Positions 18,497 to 32,492 of a DNA stretch of 64,000 bases are shown here, piece after piece. Position numbers and translations under genes: made by a program. Each line of letters opens with the position of its first letter. Within the stretch, counting starts at the first letter, position 1. Location: positions 51,570-115,569 of the forward strand of contig JAVEZY010000007.1 of assembly GCA_034002745.1 (NCBI GenBank), in the 5' to 3' direction. This DNA is from JAITWN01 sp034002745 (GTDB lineage: Bacteria; Pseudomonadota; Gammaproteobacteria; SZUA-140). The notes beneath the pieces are model-generated. The model saw only the letters and a program-made list of their open reading frames with translations, was not told the DNA's origin and searched no databases.

Positions 18497-19050
18497 TGCT
18501 GACCGCGGTCCTTGCCCTCAGCGGGCTCGCCCTGGTCTTCGGCCTGAGCCTCGGCTACGCCGCGATCCGCTTCCGTGTCGAGGGGGATCCGCTGGTCGAG
18601 AAGATCGATGCGCTGCTGCCCCAGACCCAGTGCGGGCAGTGCGGCTTCCCGGGTTGCCGGCCCTACGCCAGCGCCATCGCCAGCGGCGAGGCCGACATCA
18701 ACCAGTGTCCGCCGGGTGGTGAGACCACGATCCTCGCGCTCGCCGACCTGCTCGATCGCGATCCGAAGCCGCTCAACCCGGACAATGGCGCGATCAAGCC
18801 GAAGACCCTGGCTGTGATCGACGAGCAGCGCTGCATCGGCTGCACGCTGTGCATCCAGGCCTGCCCGGTCGATGCCATCGTAGGCGCCGCCAAGCAGATG
18901 CATACCGTCGTCGCCGCGGAGTGCACCGGATGCGATCTGTGTCGCCCGCCATGCCCCGTCGATTGCATCGAGATGGTCCCGGTACAGCAGGACATCCGGA
19001 CATGGAAGTGGCCATTCCCTGAGCAGAAGACGGCGGAGCACGCGCGGTAA
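18496..19050 (+). CDS. rnfB: Electron transport complex subunit RnfB/RsxB
   Basis: Fe-S protein of the Rnf complex with one N-terminal membrane helix. The 184 residues show the CGQCGFPGC cluster motif followed by a distant Cys, and then two ferredoxin-type 4Fe-4S motifs, CIGCTLCIQACPVDAI and CTGCDLCRPPCPVDCIE. Electrons are thought to enter or leave to soluble partners here. Overlaps both neighbours by 1 nt. Confidence 0.96.
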   Translation: MLTAVLALSGLALVFGLSLGYAAIRFRVEGDPLVEKIDALLPQTQCGQCGFPGCRPYASAIASGEADINQCPPGGETTILALADLLDRDPKPLNPDNGAIKPKTLAVIDEQRCIGCTLCIQACPVDAIVGAAKQMHTVVAAECTGCDLCRPPCPVDCIEMVPVQQDIRTWKWPFPEQKTAEHAR

Positions 19051-20669
19051 TGAGCCTGACCGACGCGGCGCGCCGGCTGTTTCGCGGCGGCGTACATCCC
19101 GAGCAGCACAAGGCGGAATCGACCCACACGCCGATCGGTTCGGCCGACATGCCGGAACGCCTGCTGCTCCCCCTGCACCAGCACATCGGCGAACCCGCGG
19201 AAGCGCTGTTCGCGCCCGGCGACCGGGTGCTCAAGGGGCAGACGATCGCGCGGGCGAATGGCTACGTCAGCGCGCCGCTCCACGCGCCCACCTCGGGCAC
19301 GGTGCTCGGGATCGGCGAGCATCCCGTACCCCATCCTTCGGGGCTGGTCGCGCCCTGCATGGTGATCGAACCGGACGGCGAGGACCGCTGGATCGACCAT
19401 GCCGGGCACGACGATTACGCCAGCATCGATCCGGTCGCGCTGCGCAACATCATTCGCGAAGCCGGCATCGTCGGCCTTGGCGGCGCGGGATTCCCCACCT
19501 ACATCAAGCTCAACCCGGGGCACCACAAGCCGATCGAGACGCTGATCCTCAACGGCGCCGAGTGCGAGCCCTACATCACCTGCGACGACATGCTGATGCG
19601 CGAGCGCGCGGCCGGGATCGTGAGCGGCCTGGCGATCGTCCGTCACGCCCTGCAGGCGAAGGAAGCGCTGATCGGAATCGAGGAAAACAAGCCCGAGGCG
19701 ATCGCCGCCATGCGCGCTGCTGTCGCGGGCCTGGAAGGCGTACGGGTGGTGCCGGTCCCCACGATCTATCCCGCGGGCGACTCCAAGCTGCTGTCGAGGA
19801 TACTCACCGGCAAGGAGATCCCCAGCAACAAGCTGAGCGCTCACGTCGGCATCACCTGCGTCAACGTCGGCACGACTTATGCCGTCCATCGCGCCATCGC
19901 GCACGGCGAGCCGTTGCTGTCGCGCATCGTCACCGTGACCGGCGGAGCCGTAGCCCAGCCACGCAACCTGGAGACCCTGCTCGGCACGCCCATGGATGCG
20001 CTGCTCCGGCAGTGCGGAACACGCATGGCAGCCATCGATCGCCTGATCATGGGCGGACCGATGATGGGCATCGCCCTGCACCGGGCCGATCTGCCCGTCA
20101 TCAAGACCACCAATTGCGTCCTCGCCGCCGCTGCCGCCGAGTTGCTGCCGCAGCGACCCGCCATGCCCTGTATCCGCTGCGGCGCCTGCTCCGACGCCTG
20201 CCCGATGAACCTGTTGCCGCAGCAGCTTTACTGGCACGCCCGCAACAAGGATCTCGACAAGGTGCAGAAGTTCGACCTGTTCGATTGCATCGAATGCGGT
20301 GCCTGCTCCTATGTGTGCCCGAGCAACATTCCTCTGGTACAGTACTTCCGCTATGCCAAGGGCGACATCTGGATCCAGGAGAGGGAGAAGGAGAAGGCAC
20401 AGCTCGCACGCCGACGCCACGATGCACGCCAGGCCCGCATAGAACGGGAGAAGGCGGAGCGCGAAGCCAAGCGTCAGCAGAAGAAAGCTGCGCTCGATGC
20501 TGCCTCGGCGCGGGAACGGGCCCAGGCCGAAGCGCAGAGCGCCAGGCAGCGCGCGGAGGAACGGCGCGATGTCGCCATGCAGCAGGTGCAGAAGCAGCGC
20601 ACCGTGCCCGCTGAAGGCACGGAGCCTGCCGCAACCGAAAAGAATGAAAAGAACCGCGCGGCGGATTGA
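19050..20669 (+). CDS. rnfC: Electron transport complex subunit RnfC/RsxC
   Basis: The peripheral NADH/FMN-binding subunit of Rnf. The 539 residues contain the glycine-rich FMN/NADH region VGLGGAGFPTYIKL and the SLBB-like middle. Two 4Fe-4S motifs follow (CIRCGACSDACPMNLLPQQ and CIECGACSYVCPSNIPLVQ). The C-terminal tail of about 90 residues is rich in Ala, Arg, Glu and Gln, is predicted to be a coiled coil, and is variable in this family. Confidence 0.95.
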   Translation: MSLTDAARRLFRGGVHPEQHKAESTHTPIGSADMPERLLLPLHQHIGEPAEALFAPGDRVLKGQTIARANGYVSAPLHAPTSGTVLGIGEHPVPHPSGLVAPCMVIEPDGEDRWIDHAGHDDYASIDPVALRNIIREAGIVGLGGAGFPTYIKLNPGHHKPIETLILNGAECEPYITCDDMLMRERAAGIVSGLAIVRHALQAKEALIGIEENKPEAIAAMRAAVAGLEGVRVVPVPTIYPAGDSKLLSRILTGKEIPSNKLSAHVGITCVNVGTTYAVHRAIAHGEPLLSRIVTVTGGAVAQPRNLETLLGTPMDALLRQCGTRMAAIDRLIMGGPMMGIALHRADLPVIKTTNCVLAAAAAELLPQRPAMPCIRCGACSDACPMNLLPQQLYWHARNKDLDKVQKFDLFDCIECGACSYVCPSNIPLVQYFRYAKGDIWIQEREKEKAQLARRRHDARQARIEREKAEREAKRQQKKAALDAASARERAQAEAQSARQRAEERRDVAMQQVQKQRTVPAEGTEPAATEKNEKNRAAD

Positions 20670-20714
20670 CGCGCGGACGTACCATCGAACCACCATCAGG
20701 TAAAGAAGCGAATC

Positions 20715-21791
20715 ATGCCGCTCAAGACGGCGACCTCGCCACACGTCAAAGCACCCGTTACTGTCACTACGCTGATGATCCAGGTCCTCGCCGCCCTGAT
20801 CCCGGGTGTCGTGGCCTATGTCTGGTTCTTCGGCTGGGGCGTAGTGATCAACATCGCCATCGCGGCGACGGCGGCGGTCGTTTTCGAGGCCGGTATGCTG
20901 CGGCTGCGCCGCCAGCCGATCGGGCAGTATCTCGCCGACGGCAGCGCGCTGGTCACTGCCGTACTGCTGGCGCTTGCCATCCCGCCGACCGCACCCTGGT
21001 GGGTAACGGTGACTGGCGTCTTCTTCGCCATCGTGGTTGCCAAGCACCTGTATGGGGGACTGGGATACAACCCTTTCAACCCGGCAATGGTCGGTTACGT
21101 CGTTCTTCTCATATCCGTCCCGCGCGAAATGACCGCCTGGCTGCCGGTGCAGTCGCTGAGCGAGCATCCGCTCAACTTCACCGAGCATGCCGCCCTTATC
21201 TTCACGGGAACGCTGCCTGCCGGCATCACGCTCGATGCCCTGACCGAAGCGACACCGCTCGATGCCCTGCGAACCCATCTCGGGCTAGGCAGCACCGTGA
21301 GCGACATCCGGGCGACCTTCGGCCTGGACGAGGAAACCAGCCGGCTGCTCAGCGTGGTGCCGATCTTCGGCATGCTGGGCGGCAAGGGCTGGGAATGGGT
21401 CAATGCCGGCTTTCTGCTCGGCGGCCTCTTCCTGATCTGGCGGCGCGTCATCAGCTGGCACATCCCCGCCGGCATGCTCGGCTCGCTGATCGCCATCTCT
21501 CTGGTGTTCTATCTCTACGATCCGGCGCACTACGCCTCGCCGATGTTCCATCTGTTCAGCGGCGCAGTGATGCTCGGCGCCTTCTTCATCGCCACCGACC
21601 CGGTGACCGCAGCCGCCAGCCCGCGCGGCCGCCTGATCTACGGCGCTGGCATCGGCATCCTCATCTATGTGATCCGCGCCTGGGGCGGATACCCGGACAG
21701 CATCGCCTTCGCGGTCCTGCTCATGAACATGAGCGTTCCGCTGATCGATGACTACTTCAAGCCGCGCGTGTTCGGCCACGACAGGGACTAG
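20715..21791 (+). CDS. rnfD: Electron transport complex subunit RnfD/RsxD
   Basis: Membrane subunit with covalently bound FMN. The 358-residue protein has about nine helices. The flavinylation site is kept: EATPLDALRT, with Thr180 matching the phosphothreonyl-FMN site of E. coli RsxD (QATPLD). Other family blocks are GLGYNPFNPAMVGYVVLL and GAFFIATDPVTA. It starts 45 bp after rnfC. An ApbE-type flavin transferase would be needed but is not in this window. Confidence 0.95.
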   Translation: MPLKTATSPHVKAPVTVTTLMIQVLAALIPGVVAYVWFFGWGVVINIAIAATAAVVFEAGMLRLRRQPIGQYLADGSALVTAVLLALAIPPTAPWWVTVTGVFFAIVVAKHLYGGLGYNPFNPAMVGYVVLLISVPREMTAWLPVQSLSEHPLNFTEHAALIFTGTLPAGITLDALTEATPLDALRTHLGLGSTVSDIRATFGLDEETSRLLSVVPIFGMLGGKGWEWVNAGFLLGGLFLIWRRVISWHIPAGMLGSLIAISLVFYLYDPAHYASPMFHLFSGAVMLGAFFIATDPVTAAASPRGRLIYGAGIGILIYVIRAWGGYPDSIAFAVLLMNMSVPLIDDYFKPRVFGHDRD

Positions 21792-21794
21792 CCG

Positions 21795-22469
21795 ATGCTG
21801 ATGCGTCACATGCTGGCCACCGCGGCCCTGCTGACCGGTTTCGCTGTGGCCGGCACCGCGATCGTGGCGGTGACCCGGCACAGCACCAGTGACATCATCG
21901 CCGAGAACCAGCGGCAGGAATTGCTGCGCACCCTGAGTGAAGTCGTTCCGCCCGAACTCTACGACAATGATCCGGTGGAGGATGTCATCTCCGTTCGCGA
22001 CCGGCAAATGCTCGGCAGCAACAAGCCGATCGCCGTGTACCGCGCGCGACGCGATGGCGAACCGGTTGCTGTGATGCTGACGCCGGTGGCGCCGGACGGC
22101 TATAGCGGAGACATCGGACTGCTGGTAGCGATCGACTGCGCCAGAGCAACCCTGCTGGGCGTGCGGATATTGTGGCACAAGGAAACGCCGGGGCTCGGCG
22201 ACTGGATCGAAACGGAGAAATCCGACTGGGTGTACAGCTTCACGGGGCACTCCCTGACCGATCCGGACGAACTCGGCTGGCGGGTGGAGAAGGACGGCGG
22301 CATCTTCGATCAGGTGACCGGCGCCACCATCACGCCCCGCGCCATAGTCAAGGCGGTATACAACACCCTACAATACTATCATCGGCACCGGGAAGAACTG
22401 CTCCGGCCCGCGCCGGTCGGCAATGGCGGCGCGCCGGGCGAGCCGCCCACAACGACGAACCCACCGTGA
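21795..22469 (+). CDS. rnfG: Electron transport complex subunit RnfG/RsxG
   Basis: Single-pass membrane protein with a periplasmic FMN-binding domain. The 224 residues start with a hydrophobic anchor. They carry the flavin attachment motif VTGATITPRAIV, with Thr178 at the FMN threonine. ILWHKETPGLGDWIE is the other family hallmark. It is 3 bp after rnfD. Confidence 0.95.
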   Translation: MLMRHMLATAALLTGFAVAGTAIVAVTRHSTSDIIAENQRQELLRTLSEVVPPELYDNDPVEDVISVRDRQMLGSNKPIAVYRARRDGEPVAVMLTPVAPDGYSGDIGLLVAIDCARATLLGVRILWHKETPGLGDWIETEKSDWVYSFTGHSLTDPDELGWRVEKDGGIFDQVTGATITPRAIVKAVYNTLQYYHRHREELLRPAPVGNGGAPGEPPTTTNPP

Positions 22470-22485
22470 GCGAGAGGCACGCCGC

Positions 22486-23184
22486 ATGAGCCAGGCTGAT
22501 TACGCAAATATCTCTCGTGCCGGTCTGTGGACCAACAATCCCGCGCTGGTCCAGGTACTGGGCCTGTGTCCGCTGCTCGCGGTCAGCAACAACGTCATCA
22601 ACGGGCTCGGGCTGGGCCTCGCCACGCTGCTCGTGCTGACCATCACCAACGGCCTGGTATCGGCGATCCGCAATCATACGCGGCCGGAGATCCGCATTCC
22701 GATCTATGTCCTGGTCATTGCCTGCGTGGTCACCAGCATCGAGCTGGCCATGAACGCCTGGTTCCACGACCTGTACCGCGTCCTCGGCATCTTCATTCCG
22801 CTGATCACCACCAACTGCATCGTCATCGCGCGCGCCGAGGCGTTCGCCTCGAAGAATCCGCTGCTGCCTTCGCTGCACGACGGATTCATGATGGGGCTCG
22901 GCTTCATGCTGGTGCTGGTCAGCCTGGGCGCGATGCGGGAGCTGGTCGGTTCGGGCACCCTGTTCGCCAACGCGCATCTCATGTTCGGCGAAGGCGCACG
23001 CGGCTTCACCATCACTCTGTTCGAGGATTACCAGGGATTTCTGCTGGCTATCCTGCCGCCGGGCGCCTTCATCGCCCTGGGCCTGCTCATCGCGCTGAAG
23101 AATGCCATCAACGCGCGTCGTGAACGCCGGGCGCAGGCGGCGCCAGAAGCTGCCCAGGCGCAAGCCGAACCCGGACTGGCCTGA
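22486..23184 (+). CDS. rnfE: Electron transport complex subunit RnfE/RsxE
   Basis: Membrane subunit homologous to RnfA; together they form the membrane core. The 232 residues begin MSQADYANISRAGLW. They contain LVQVLGLCPLLAVSNNVING and FIPLITTNCIVIARAE with the paired cysteines, and end in an Ala/Gln-rich tail. The start is the ATG at 22486, 16 bp after rnfG; earlier in-frame codons would lie inside rnfG. Confidence 0.95.
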   Translation: MSQADYANISRAGLWTNNPALVQVLGLCPLLAVSNNVINGLGLGLATLLVLTITNGLVSAIRNHTRPEIRIPIYVLVIACVVTSIELAMNAWFHDLYRVLGIFIPLITTNCIVIARAEAFASKNPLLPSLHDGFMMGLGFMLVLVSLGAMRELVGSGTLFANAHLMFGEGARGFTITLFEDYQGFLLAILPPGAFIALGLLIALKNAINARRERRAQAAPEAAQAQAEPGLA

Positions 23185-23194
23185 TCTGCGGGAC

Positions 23195-23914
23195 ATGGAT
23201 GCCAGGCAGCGGCATGCGCTGCTAGCGCGCCTGCGGGACGCCAACCCCGAACCACGCGGAGAGCTCGACTACGAGTCACCGTTCCAGCTCCTGATCGCGG
23301 TCATCCTCTCCGCCCAGGCGACCGACCGCAGTGTCAACAAGGCCACTGCCGGGCTGTTCCAGGCCGCACCCGATGCCGCAGCCATGCTGCGCCTCGGCGA
23401 AGAGGGAGTGGCATCCCATATTCGCTCCATCGGCCTGTATCGCACCAAGGCGCGCAATGTCATCGCCACCTGTCGCCTGCTGCTGGAACAGCACGACGGA
23501 CAGGTGCCACGCGAGCGGGCGGCACTCGAGGCGCTGCCCGGCGTCGGGCGCAAGACCGCCAATGTGGTGCTCAACATCGCCTTCGGGGAGCCGGTGATTG
23601 CGGTCGACACCCATGTCTTCCGTGTCGCCAACCGTACCGGACTGGCTCCCGGACGCAATGTGCGGGAAGTCGAAACGCGCCTTGAACGGGAAGTACCCGG
23701 CGAGTTCCTGCGCCATGCGCATCACTGGCTGATACTGCACGGCCGCTATGTCTGCCTCGCGCGTCAGCCACGCTGCCCCGCATGCATTCTGCGCGATCTG
23801 TGCGAGTATCCACACAAGACCCCCGGAGAAAGTACCGCGAAAGCGGAGGCCGGAGAGACGGTGCCGGCGGCATCCGGCAAGGGAAAAGGCAGACATGTGG
23901 CAAGGTCAGGATAG
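23195..23914 (+). CDS. nth: Endonuclease III
   Basis: Bifunctional DNA glycosylase/AP lyase that removes oxidised pyrimidines. From MDARQRHALLARL it is 239 residues. The helix-hairpin-helix LPGVGRKTANVVLN carries the catalytic lysine, AVDTHVFRVANR the catalytic aspartate, and CLARQPRCPACILRDLC holds the 4Fe-4S cluster (C-x6-C-x2-C-x5-C). A tail of about 25 residues after the cluster is longer than in E. coli. It directly follows rnfE, as in E. coli and many relatives. Confidence 0.96.
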   Translation: MDARQRHALLARLRDANPEPRGELDYESPFQLLIAVILSAQATDRSVNKATAGLFQAAPDAAAMLRLGEEGVASHIRSIGLYRTKARNVIATCRLLLEQHDGQVPRERAALEALPGVGRKTANVVLNIAFGEPVIAVDTHVFRVANRTGLAPGRNVREVETRLEREVPGEFLRHAHHWLILHGRYVCLARQPRCPACILRDLCEYPHKTPGESTAKAEAGETVPAASGKGKGRHVARSG

Positions 23915-24323
23915 AGATCAGCTTCGCAATACGTTCATGGAGGCCTGGCGCAAGCATCGCGCCGGCCTGCCCATGGAACCTCTCGAGCGCATCATCGCCA
24001 GCGTGATCGCACATCATCCCGAGTACCAGCCGGGACTGGAAAGCGGCAGGCTGGCGGAGCGTGACTACCTGCCCGGCGGCGGCGAGAGCAATCCCTTCCT
24101 GCACATGGGGCTGCACATCGCGCTGCAGGAGCAGATCGCGACCGACCGCCCCGGCGGCGTGCTCGCGGTCTATCACGCACTCGCCGCAAGCAGCGGAGAC
24201 GTGCATGAGGCGGAGCATCGCATGATGGAGTGCCTGGCCGCGGTCCTGTGGCAGGCCCAGCGCGACGGTGTCATGCCGGATGAGAGTGTCTATCTTGAGG
24301 GACTGCGCGGATTGCTGGGGTGA
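23895..24323 (+). CDS. DUF1841 family protein
   Basis: A 142-residue conserved soluble protein of unknown function (MWQGQDRDQLRNTFMEAWRK). The conserved portion includes HHPEYQPGLE and NPFLHMGLHIALQEQIATDRP, as in other DUF1841 members, with several histidines and glutamates. It overlaps the nth end by 20 bp and is probably coupled to it. No catalytic function can be assigned. Confidence 0.82.
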   Translation: MWQGQDRDQLRNTFMEAWRKHRAGLPMEPLERIIASVIAHHPEYQPGLESGRLAERDYLPGGGESNPFLHMGLHIALQEQIATDRPGGVLAVYHALAASSGDVHEAEHRMMECLAAVLWQAQRDGVMPDESVYLEGLRGLLG

Positions 24324-24324
24324 T

Positions 24325-24440
24325 GAGAGGAAAGAGGAAAGAGAAAAGAAAAAAGAGGAAAGCATATGCCTGCGCCCCGGTCTCCGTGCCGCAGACGCAC
24401 ATCCGCTTTCCTCTTTGAACTTTACTCTTTCCTCTGCCCC
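24325..24440. repeat. Inverted polypurine/polypyrimidine repeat before uvrA
   Basis: A 38-nt pure purine tract (24325-24362) is matched by polypyrimidine blocks. AAAGAGGAAAG (24352-24362) pairs perfectly with 24406-24416, and GAGGAAAGAG (24327-24336) with 24425-24434. This fills the 122-bp gap between the DUF1841 gene and uvrA and ends 6 bp before the uvrA ATG, so it would lie in the uvrA leader or at the end of the rnf-nth transcript. Confidence 0.6.
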
Positions 24441-24445
24441 CAAAG

Positions 24446-29989
<5,544 letters not shown>

Positions 29990-30053
29990 GTCGGCCACCT
30001 ACGCAACGGGGACGCTGCTGCGGTAGAATCAGGTGCGACTTAGAGAGAAAGCC

Positions 30054-30902
30054 ATGAAACTGAGCGTCGACGAATTCCGGTCCTGGGGAAACAAGCGCAT
30101 TACCCTGCTTGGCATGTCGGGCGTGGGAAAGACCCGCCTGTCCAATCTGCTGATGAAGGGAGACTGGTTCCACTACTCAGGCGATTACCGCATCGGCACC
30201 CGCTATCTGGATGAGCCGATCCTGGACAACATCAAGCAACAGATGATGCAGGTACCGTTCCTGCGTGACCTGCTGCGCTCGGACTCGGTCTACATCAACA
30301 ACAACATCACCGTGCACAACCTGCAGCCGGTATCGAGCTTTCTGGGCAAGCTCGGCGATCCGCAGCAGGGCGGGCTCGGACTAAGGGAGTTCAAGCGCCG
30401 CCAGGAACTGCACCGGCACGCAGAGATCGCGGCCATGAAAGACGTTCCGGAGTTCATCCGCAAGGCGCATGACATATACGGCTACAAGCATTTCATCAAC
30501 GATGCAGGCGGCAGCATCTGCGAGCTCGACGATCCCGAGGTCATCGATGCCCTGAGCCGTCACACGCTGATTCTCTACATCAAGGCGAGCGAGCGGGACG
30601 AACAGGAACTCATCCGCCGCGCGGTGAGCGATCCCAAGCCGCTCTATTACCGCGAAGCCTTTCTCGACGAACAGCTCACCGCCTATCAGGCGGAAAACGG
30701 TCTGGAATATGTGGCGATGATTGATCCGAATGACTTCGTGCGCTGGGTCTTCCCGCGCCTGTTCCGCTCGCGCGTGCCGCGCTATCAGCAGATCGCCAGC
30801 GACTACGGCTACACCGTCACCACCGAGGAACTCGGCACGGTGCGCGATGAGGGTGATTTTCTCGGCCTCGTCGAACAGGCCGTTGCCCGGAGCGGAAACT
30901 GA
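30054..30902 (+). CDS. P-loop ATPase of unknown function, linked to metA
   Basis: A 282-residue soluble protein from MKLSVDEFRSWG. The Walker A GMSGVGKTRLSN lies at about residues 20-31. The rest contains conserved-looking blocks (FHYSGDYRIGTRYLDEPI, HFINDAGGSICELDDPEVI) and LILYIKASERDEQELIRR, where a Walker B strand is likely. Length and layout resemble small-molecule or nucleotide kinases, but no catalytic family could be assigned. It ends 1 bp before metA, implying coupled translation and a possible link to methionine synthesis. Confidence 0.75.
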   Translation: MKLSVDEFRSWGNKRITLLGMSGVGKTRLSNLLMKGDWFHYSGDYRIGTRYLDEPILDNIKQQMMQVPFLRDLLRSDSVYINNNITVHNLQPVSSFLGKLGDPQQGGLGLREFKRRQELHRHAEIAAMKDVPEFIRKAHDIYGYKHFINDAGGSICELDDPEVIDALSRHTLILYIKASERDEQELIRRAVSDPKPLYYREAFLDEQLTAYQAENGLEYVAMIDPNDFVRWVFPRLFRSRVPRYQQIASDYGYTVTTEELGTVRDEGDFLGLVEQAVARSGN

Positions 30903-30903
30903 C

Positions 30904-31983
30904 GTGCCGCTCGTAGCCAGATCCACCCTGCCGACCTTCCAGCGCCTCAAGGAGGAAGGGGCGATCGTGCTGACCGAGCAGGAAGCGCTGCGTCAGGACA
31001 TTCGCGAGCTGCACATCGGCTTGCTCAACATGATGCCCGACGCGGCCTTGCAGGCCACGGAGCGCCAGTTCTTCCGCCTGGTCGGCGGCAGCAACCAGAT
31101 CGCTCAGTTCTTCATGCATCCCTTCACCCTGCCGGCGCTCGCCCGCAGCGAGAAGGCACAGCAGTACATCGATACCCACTACGAGACCTTCGAGCGCATC
31201 AAGGAGCAGGGGCTGGACGCGCTGATCATCACCGGCGCCAACGTTACCCATCCCGATCTTGCGGCCGAGCCGTTCTGGGAGCCGCTCATCGAAGTGATCG
31301 ACTGGGCGTCGGAGCACGTGACCTCCATCCTGTGTTCCTGCCTCGCCACGCATGCCGTGCTGCAGTTCCGTCATGGCCAGAAGCGCCGTCCGCTGCCGGC
31401 CAAGCGCTGGGGCATCTACCGCCATCACACCGTCGATCGCCAGCATCCGCTGGTCTCCGACGTGAACACGCAGTTCGACGTCCCGCACTCACGCTTCAAC
31501 AACGTCGGGCGCGACCAGTTCGAGGCCGCGGGGCTCCATATCCTGGCGGAAAGCCGGGAAGCCGGGGTGCATCTCGCGGTCAGCTCGGACCGCTTCCGCT
31601 TCATCTACTTCCAGGGACATCCCGAGTACGACACCATCAGTCTGCTCAAGGAGTACAAGCGGGAGGTGAATCTGTATGCCCAGGGACTGCGTGCCGACTA
31701 CCCGCCGTTTCCGGAGAACTATTTCACCCTGCGTACGCGGGCGATTCTGGAGGAGCATGGCGAGCGTCTGATTGCCGCGCAGCAGGCCGGGCGCACCATC
31801 CCCGAATTCCCGGAAGAGCTGGTTCTCGGCACGCTGCACAATACCTGGCGCGATACCGCGGCGGCAGTGATCAACAACTGGATCGGGCGGGTCTACCAGA
31901 TCACGAACCTGGATCGGCGCCGCCCGTTCAGGGATGATGTGGATCCGCAGGACCCGCTGGGTCTGCTGCGCCAGGAAGGGTGA
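30904..31983 (+). CDS. metA: Homoserine O-acyltransferase, MetA family
   Basis: Activates homoserine for methionine synthesis with an acyl-CoA. The 359-residue product starts with GTG (VPLVARSTLPTFQRL). It shows the MetA/HTS class I glutamine-amidotransferase-like fold with the nucleophile in CSCLATHAVLQF and the His-Glu pair in YFQGHPEYD. ELHIGLLNMMPDAALQATERQF is the family hallmark (ELxIxxLNxMPxK-like, here A for K). The acyl donor, succinyl- or acetyl-CoA, cannot be fixed because the discriminating region (ITGANVTHPDLAAEPFW) differs from the E. coli pattern. About 45 residues longer than E. coli MetA. Confidence 0.88.
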   Translation: MPLVARSTLPTFQRLKEEGAIVLTEQEALRQDIRELHIGLLNMMPDAALQATERQFFRLVGGSNQIAQFFMHPFTLPALARSEKAQQYIDTHYETFERIKEQGLDALIITGANVTHPDLAAEPFWEPLIEVIDWASEHVTSILCSCLATHAVLQFRHGQKRRPLPAKRWGIYRHHTVDRQHPLVSDVNTQFDVPHSRFNNVGRDQFEAAGLHILAESREAGVHLAVSSDRFRFIYFQGHPEYDTISLLKEYKREVNLYAQGLRADYPPFPENYFTLRTRAILEEHGERLIAAQQAGRTIPEFPEELVLGTLHNTWRDTAAAVINNWIGRVYQITNLDRRRPFRDDVDPQDPLGLLRQEG

Positions 31984-32024
31984 TCAGGCGAAGGAACGGA
32001 TTTTCGTGCGGATGGATGAGCACC

Positions 32025-32046
32025 GAGGCCCCGCTTGCGGGGCCTC
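32025..32046. terminator. Bidirectional terminator hairpin between metA and the argG operon
   Basis: A perfect 10-bp inverted repeat GAGGCCCCGC-tt-GCGGGGCCTC lies in the 77-bp gap between the convergent metA and the lipoprotein gene. It likely stops transcription from both sides. Confidence 0.7.
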
Positions 32047-32060
32047 GATGCGTCAGGTCC

Positions 32061-32492
32061 TCATTCCGGCCATTCGAGCGTGAAGTCGAAGTTCGCCTGC
32101 TGCGGACCGGAACCACAGTCGAAGCTCACCTCGATCCGCCAGTCTCCGCCCATGGAAAACTCGGGGCCGGTTCCACTGTAGACGCCGGAGCGCTGCTCCT
32201 CCAGCTGGATCACGACGTCATCCGTGGACATCTCGTGTCCCGGCATGAACTGGCGATAACTCACGCCGCAGGCGCGCACGCTGCGATCCTCGGCATCGCG
32301 TATGGCGACCGAAACCGTCGCCGCACGCCCCACCTCGGCCGGCGAAGGACTGGTCTTCAGCATCACCGTATGCTCGCCAGCCTGCACGCGCGGCGCATCG
32401 GACCAGCCGCCGCAGCCAGACAGCGCAAAGGCAGCGAGCGCGCCGACGGTCGCGATGCGGGCGATGCGCGCCGCAGCGCCGAACCCGCGCAT
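32061..32492 (-). CDS. FixH/YtkA-like lipoprotein
   Basis: A 143-residue protein with an N-terminal lipobox signal (ALAAFALSGC), so it is predicted to be a lipoprotein. The remaining 115 residues look like a single beta-sandwich domain of the FixH/YtkA type: KTSPSPAEVGRAATVSVAIRD, MPGHEMSTDD, then GVYSGTGPEFSMGGDWRIEVSF. The MPGHEM segment resembles the metal-binding-like MPxHxM seen in related domains. Its start overlaps the argG stop by 1 nt (TGATG), so it is co-transcribed with argG, an unexpected partnership. Confidence 0.7.
   Translation of the reverse strand: MRGFGAAARIARIATVGALAAFALSGCGGWSDAPRVQAGEHTVMLKTSPSPAEVGRAATVSVAIRDAEDRSVRACGVSYRQFMPGHEMSTDDVVIQLEEQRSGVYSGTGPEFSMGGDWRIEVSFDCGSGPQQANFDFTLEWPE

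Noticed and set aside
20715..21791. Loss of the RnfD flavinylation threonine (SGAV in place of SGAT near residue 285)
   Set aside because: The FMN-bearing Thr in RsxD is in the ATPLD motif, which is intact here (Thr180); the SGAT-like segment is not the attachment site.
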